A program made the position numbers and the translations under genes. The notes beneath the pieces were generated by a model. That model had not been told where the DNA came from. It worked only from the letters and a program-made list of their open reading frames with translations, and did no database searches. From Acidobacteria bacterium UBA7540 (GTDB lineage Bacteria; Acidobacteriota; Terriglobia; UBA7540), in assembly GCA_002478145.1 (NCBI GenBank), contig DLMI01000196.1, forward strand, positions 1 to 7,471: a stretch of 7,471 nt of DNA, in the 5' to 3' direction. Every line of letters begins with the position of its first letter. Within the stretch, counting starts at the first letter, position 1. Positions 4,909 through 7,471 of this stretch are shown piece by piece.

Positions 4909-6870
4909 ATGAAGCACTTCCACTTTAGCCGTCGAGAACTACTGCAGCTTGCAGCCGGGATGGTTTTCATCCCGGAAATATCGGGCAAAGCAATGGGCCG
5001 CGGTACGGACGCGGACAGGCTTGATGACTTGCAAGTTGTCCGAATGAAAGCGAGTCCCTTCGCCCTTGAAGATGTAACGCTGCTTGATGGCCCCTTTAAG
5101 GAGGCCATGCAGCGAGATGGCGCATACCTGTTGAAGCTCGATCCCGATCGCTTTCTATATTACTTTCGAGTTACTGCCGGTCTGCAATCAAAAGCTCCAA
5201 TCTACGGCGGTTGGGAAGCCCATGTGGGTCGAATGCTTGGGCACTACTTGTCGGCGTGCTCCATGATGTACGCCTCGACGCGTGATCAGCAATTCCTGGG
5301 GCGTGTAACCTACGTTGTAAGCCAGATTGGGGAGTGTCAGCGAGCCAATGGCGATGGCTACGTGGGCGGGATCCCGGAGGGGAAGAGGCTCTTTATTCAA
5401 ATTGCTGCTGGCGAAATAGAGGCTGACCGTGACGGCCTTAATGGAGTTCATGCTCCATGGTACATGATGCATAAGCTGTTCGCGGGTCTGCGGGATGCTC
5501 ATCTCTACTGCGGCAGCAAGGAAGCAAAGGGGTTGCTGATGGGGCTCGCGGACTGGGCCTGCAAGCTGCTGGCGAATCTCTCAGATGCTCAATTCCAGAA
5601 GATGCTGGCTTGCGAGCACGGGGGCATGAACGAGGTACTCGCAGACGTATACGCTCTCACCGGCGACCGGAAATACCTTGTTCTTGCCGAGCGTTTTAAC
5701 CACAAAGCGGTGCTTGATCCGTTGATGCGCCGGCAGGATGATCTTACCGGGCTCCATGCGAACACGCAACTTGCAAAGCTGGTGGGCTTGGCCCGACTCT
5801 TTGAAGTGACGGGTAAGAGGAACTTCCGAACCGGCGCCATGTTCTTTTGGGAGGAAGTTGCCTGGAAGCGCTCATATGTTACGGGCGGCGACAGTGACCA
5901 CGAGGACTTCTTCCCCATCGGCGACATGGGTCAGCATCTGAGTGTCGGAACCGCTGAGACCTGCAATGCCTACAACATGCTAAAGCTCACGCGCCACCTT
6001 TTTTGCTGGGATGCGAGAGCTGGATATGCAGATTTCTACGAGCGAGCCCTCTACCACCACATTTTGGGTTCGCAGGATCCCGAGACCGGAATGATGACCT
6101 ACTACTACTCGCTCAAGCCTGGACACTTCAAGACCTTCAGTACCCCTTTCGACTCATTTTGGTGCTGCGTGGGTACCGGAATGGAAAACCACAGTAAGTA
6201 CGGGGAGAGCATCTATTTCCACAACATGCAGGATCTGTACGTGAATCTCTTCATCGCTTCTGAGCTAGACTGGAAGGACCAGGGATTGAAAATCCGGCAG
6301 GAAACTAATTTCCCGGATGAGCACACAACTCGATTGGTGGTAAGTTGCAACAGGCCCGTGGAAGCCAACGTCTGCATCCGGCATCCTCAGTGGGCAACGG
6401 CTGGCCTTGAAGTGGCAATCAATGGCAAGAGGTATCCATCTGCGAGCAAACCTGGCAGCTATCTGAAGATCCGGCGCGTTTGGCGGAACGGGGACGCAGT
6501 TCAAGGGAGCATACCCATGGAACTTCATCTCGAACCGATGCCAGACGACCCGGCCAAAACTTCCATCCTGTATGGTCCGATTGTGCTGGCGGGCATGCTG
6601 GGGACAGAAGGGTATCAAAGTCCAATGCCCTACGCGGGGGACAATCAAAAAGCGTATGCACACGTGCCTGACCCTGATGTTCCTGCCCTTGTGACAGATG
6701 GGAGGCCTGTTAGTGAATATGTTCAGCAGGTGGCCAATAAGCCTTTGAATTTCACCCTCGTGCGGGCAGGCAGAGCGAGCGGTGTGCCATTAATGCCTGT
6801 CTATAGCGCCAACCACGAGCGTTACACTGTCTACTGGGATTCACGTCGGCAGCAAGGGAGCGCGGAATAA
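4909..6870 (+). CDS. GH127-family beta-L-arabinofuranosidase homologue, Tat-exported
   Basis: 653 residues, close to the 658 of the characterised enzyme HypBA1. GH127 (formerly DUF1680) enzymes release beta-L-arabinofuranose from plant arabino-oligosaccharides using a zinc-bound cysteine nucleophile. Seen here: E332 in GGDSDHEDF, at about the position of the HypBA1 acid/base Glu322; ETC at 350-352 (E350, C352) matching zinc ligands Glu338/Cys340; FWCCVGTG with C419 (nucleophile) and C420 matching Cys417/Cys418. The order and spacing are nearly identical, so it is probably active, although related families (GH137, GH142, GH146) share the fold and the linkage is not certain. The N-terminus carries a twin-arginine motif, SRRELLQLAAG (7-17), and a short hydrophobic stretch, so export by Tat is likely, consistent with metal loading before transport. 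It ends with tandem stops TAA TAG. No transporter or second glycosidase adjoins it in the window. Confidence 0.88.
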   Translation: MKHFHFSRRELLQLAAGMVFIPEISGKAMGRGTDADRLDDLQVVRMKASPFALEDVTLLDGPFKEAMQRDGAYLLKLDPDRFLYYFRVTAGLQSKAPIYGGWEAHVGRMLGHYLSACSMMYASTRDQQFLGRVTYVVSQIGECQRANGDGYVGGIPEGKRLFIQIAAGEIEADRDGLNGVHAPWYMMHKLFAGLRDAHLYCGSKEAKGLLMGLADWACKLLANLSDAQFQKMLACEHGGMNEVLADVYALTGDRKYLVLAERFNHKAVLDPLMRRQDDLTGLHANTQLAKLVGLARLFEVTGKRNFRTGAMFFWEEVAWKRSYVTGGDSDHEDFFPIGDMGQHLSVGTAETCNAYNMLKLTRHLFCWDARAGYADFYERALYHHILGSQDPETGMMTYYYSLKPGHFKTFSTPFDSFWCCVGTGMENHSKYGESIYFHNMQDLYVNLFIASELDWKDQGLKIRQETNFPDEHTTRLVVSCNRPVEANVCIRHPQWATAGLEVAINGKRYPSASKPGSYLKIRRVWRNGDAVQGSIPMELHLEPMPDDPAKTSILYGPIVLAGMLGTEGYQSPMPYAGDNQKAYAHVPDPDVPALVTDGRPVSEYVQQVANKPLNFTLVRAGRASGVPLMPVYSANHERYTVYWDSRRQQGSAE

Positions 6871-7023
6871 TAGACCGTGCGATAACACAAATCAGTGCAG
6901 GAGCGGATAAACGACGACGGTGACAGCGGCGGGGGGTGCTGAAGGCCTGAATCGGGCGCGACGGGATACCCCGCGCGCTATATGGACTGGAGCAATGTGT
7001 GCGTGCGGGAGCCGAACGCCGGT

Positions 7024-7061
7024 GACTGTGAATCGGCGCGGCGGCCTATTGACAGTCAATA
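7024..7061. promoter_or_regulatory. Nested palindromes overlapping a -35 box
   Basis: TATTGACAGTCAATA (7047-7061) is a perfect 7-1-7 palindrome. Its GACTGTCAAT complement matches GACTGTGAAT (7024-7033) at nine of ten positions, giving an inverted pair 14 bp apart. The palindrome covers the -35 hexamer of the promoter below, the usual position of a repressor site. Confidence 0.4.
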
Positions 7062-7078
7062 TGACACGCGAGGATAAT
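7049..7078 (+). promoter_or_regulatory. Near-consensus sigma70-type promoter
   Basis: TTGACA (7049-7054), 18-bp spacer, GATAAT (7073-7078): six of six and five of six matches. The predicted transcript start is about 7085. No intact gene follows within the window, so it may serve an RNA, a gene beyond the right edge, or be a leftover of a mobile element. Confidence 0.5.
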
Positions 7079-7095
7079 TTCCGCAATCGGTCAAG

Positions 7096-7161
7096 CTCTC
7101 TAGCGAAGCTAAGAGGGAAGGCGCAATGCAACAGTGCGTCCACTCCCGTCTTGCGTTGCGC
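7096..7161 (+). other. Two hairpins just downstream of the 7049 promoter
   Basis: First hairpin: CTCT(C)TAGC (7096-7104, C7100 bulged) pairs with GCTAAGAG (7108-7115) around GAA. Second: GCGCAATGCAA (7121-7131) pairs with TTGCGTTGCGC (7151-7161) with one T-G wobble and a 19-nt loop. If the promoter is active, both would be in the first 80 nt of the transcript. They could form a structured leader or small RNA; no known family is recognised. Confidence 0.35.
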
Positions 7162-7193
7162 ACGCTCCTCAAGCTCCGAAGGTGTGCTGAGGG

Positions 7194-7406
7194 TTGGTTT
7201 GCCCGCGAATGGACCGGCTGGAAGCGGGAACGTTTCAGTTCCCCTTTGCGGCGACGGGGCGGAAGGAGTTAGCGGCCTGGGAACTGGCGGTGCTGCTGGA
7301 GGGCATCGATTTGAGCCAGGGGAATAGGCGGAAGCGCTACGCCCTACCGGCGGCAATGAAGCAGGAAGAGGCCGAAAAAGCAGGAGGGGAGGCGAGTGCC
7401 TCGTGA
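7194..7406 (+). pseudogene. C-terminal fragment of IS66-type TnpB
   Basis: Only the last half of a TnpB (IS66 Orf2) protein remains. From 7209 it reads MDRLEAGTFQFPFAATGRKE then LAAWELAVLLEGIDL and NRRKRYALP. The RLEAGTFxxP and LAVLLEGID motifs are typical of the C-terminal half of this family, whose members are usually about 115-120 residues. The reading frame is closed by TGA at 7188-7190, and I find no trace of the N-terminal half in any frame upstream. The final lysine/glutamate/alanine-rich tail is not family-like. TnpB is an accessory protein of IS66 elements; the expected TnpA is absent and TnpC, if present, would lie beyond the right edge. Confidence 0.6.
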
Positions 7407-7471
7407 AGAATGTTTTCTTTTTTGTGGGGAGAGGTGCTTTTTTTCTGTGCCTGCGATTCAGACAGTAAGAA
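7407..7471 (+). other. T-rich stretch at the window edge
   Basis: Contains T-runs of four (7413-7416), six (7418-7423) and seven (7438-7444) on the + strand. No strong GC hairpin directly precedes them, so I do not call a terminator. No gene start is evident before the window ends. Confidence 0.4.

Larger units (their letters stand above)
6871..7193. other. Non-coding, degenerate region downstream of GH127
   Basis: No convincing gene. Open frames here lack ribosome binding sites and recognisable motifs, and I see no terminator directly after the GH127 stop. It contains a promoter with overlapping palindrome (7024-7078) and two hairpins (7096-7161). The GACTGTGAAT and ATTGACAGTC words recall the short repeats at the ends of IS21-like elements, so part may be an old insertion-sequence end; this is a weak resemblance. 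Confidence 0.4.

Noticed and set aside
6920..7327. 135-codon rightward open frame downstream of GH127
   Set aside because: It has no ribosome binding site, runs through the promoter, palindromes and hairpins, and overlaps the TnpB remnant in another frame.
1..7471. CRISPR array, tRNA, rRNA or riboswitch
   Set aside because: I found no regularly spaced repeats, no tRNA-like T-arm/acceptor arrangement and no recognisable riboswitch core anywhere in the window.

Overview
The window looks like accessory, gene-poor DNA from a moderately GC-rich environmental bacterium. The gene mix (GH127 glycosidase, LacI-type regulator, IS110- and IS66-type transposon sequences, many intergenic hairpins) would suit an acidobacterium or similar soil heterotroph. 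That placement is inference; there is no rRNA or other marker gene.

Left part (1-1140): one leftward gene for an NAD(P)-dependent extended-SDR sugar-nucleotide epimerase/dehydratase. It has a -35/-10 pair that matches consensus at every position, placed so close that the mRNA leader would be only about 10 nt.

Second part (about 1340-2710): an IS110-superfamily element. Its 332-residue DEDD transposase is complete. A 10-bp inverted repeat flanks the gene, close to the start codon on the left and about 165 nt after the stop on the right. That arrangement fits the IS1111 group, whose guide (bridge/seek) RNA is encoded downstream of the transposase, and the downstream stretch is rich in hairpins. 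Immediately to the right lie two long hairpins (14 bp perfect; 22 of 23 bp) that resemble REP-type sequences.

Third part (2745-4090): a good sigma70-type promoter, then a 56-codon ORF with a GTG start, an excellent ribosome binding site and a hydrophobic helix, then 17 nt later a LacI-family sugar-responsive repressor. The small ORF is either a small membrane protein or the truncated beginning of a longer gene.

Fourth part (4091-4908): about 800 bp without an intact gene. It contains an 18-bp operator-like palindrome, an imperfect-inverted-repeat unit of about 300 bp (MITE-like), a probable dispersed-repeat remnant and a GC3-rich gene fragment.

Fifth part (4909-6870): a GH127-family beta-L-arabinofuranosidase homologue with a twin-arginine signal and the full Glu/Cys/Cys/Cys zinc and catalytic set. 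The LacI-type regulator upstream may control it in response to arabinose or another pentose, but the long, scarred spacer weakens the link.

Right end (6871-7471): mostly non-coding and degenerate. It has a near-consensus promoter overlapped by a 7-1-7 palindrome, two hairpins, and the C-terminal remnant of an IS66-type TnpB protein.

The observations most worth following are the candidate guide RNA of the IS1111-like element, the small ORF at 2823-2993, the MITE-like unit at 4445-4743 and the promoter/palindrome/hairpin cluster at 7024-7161.
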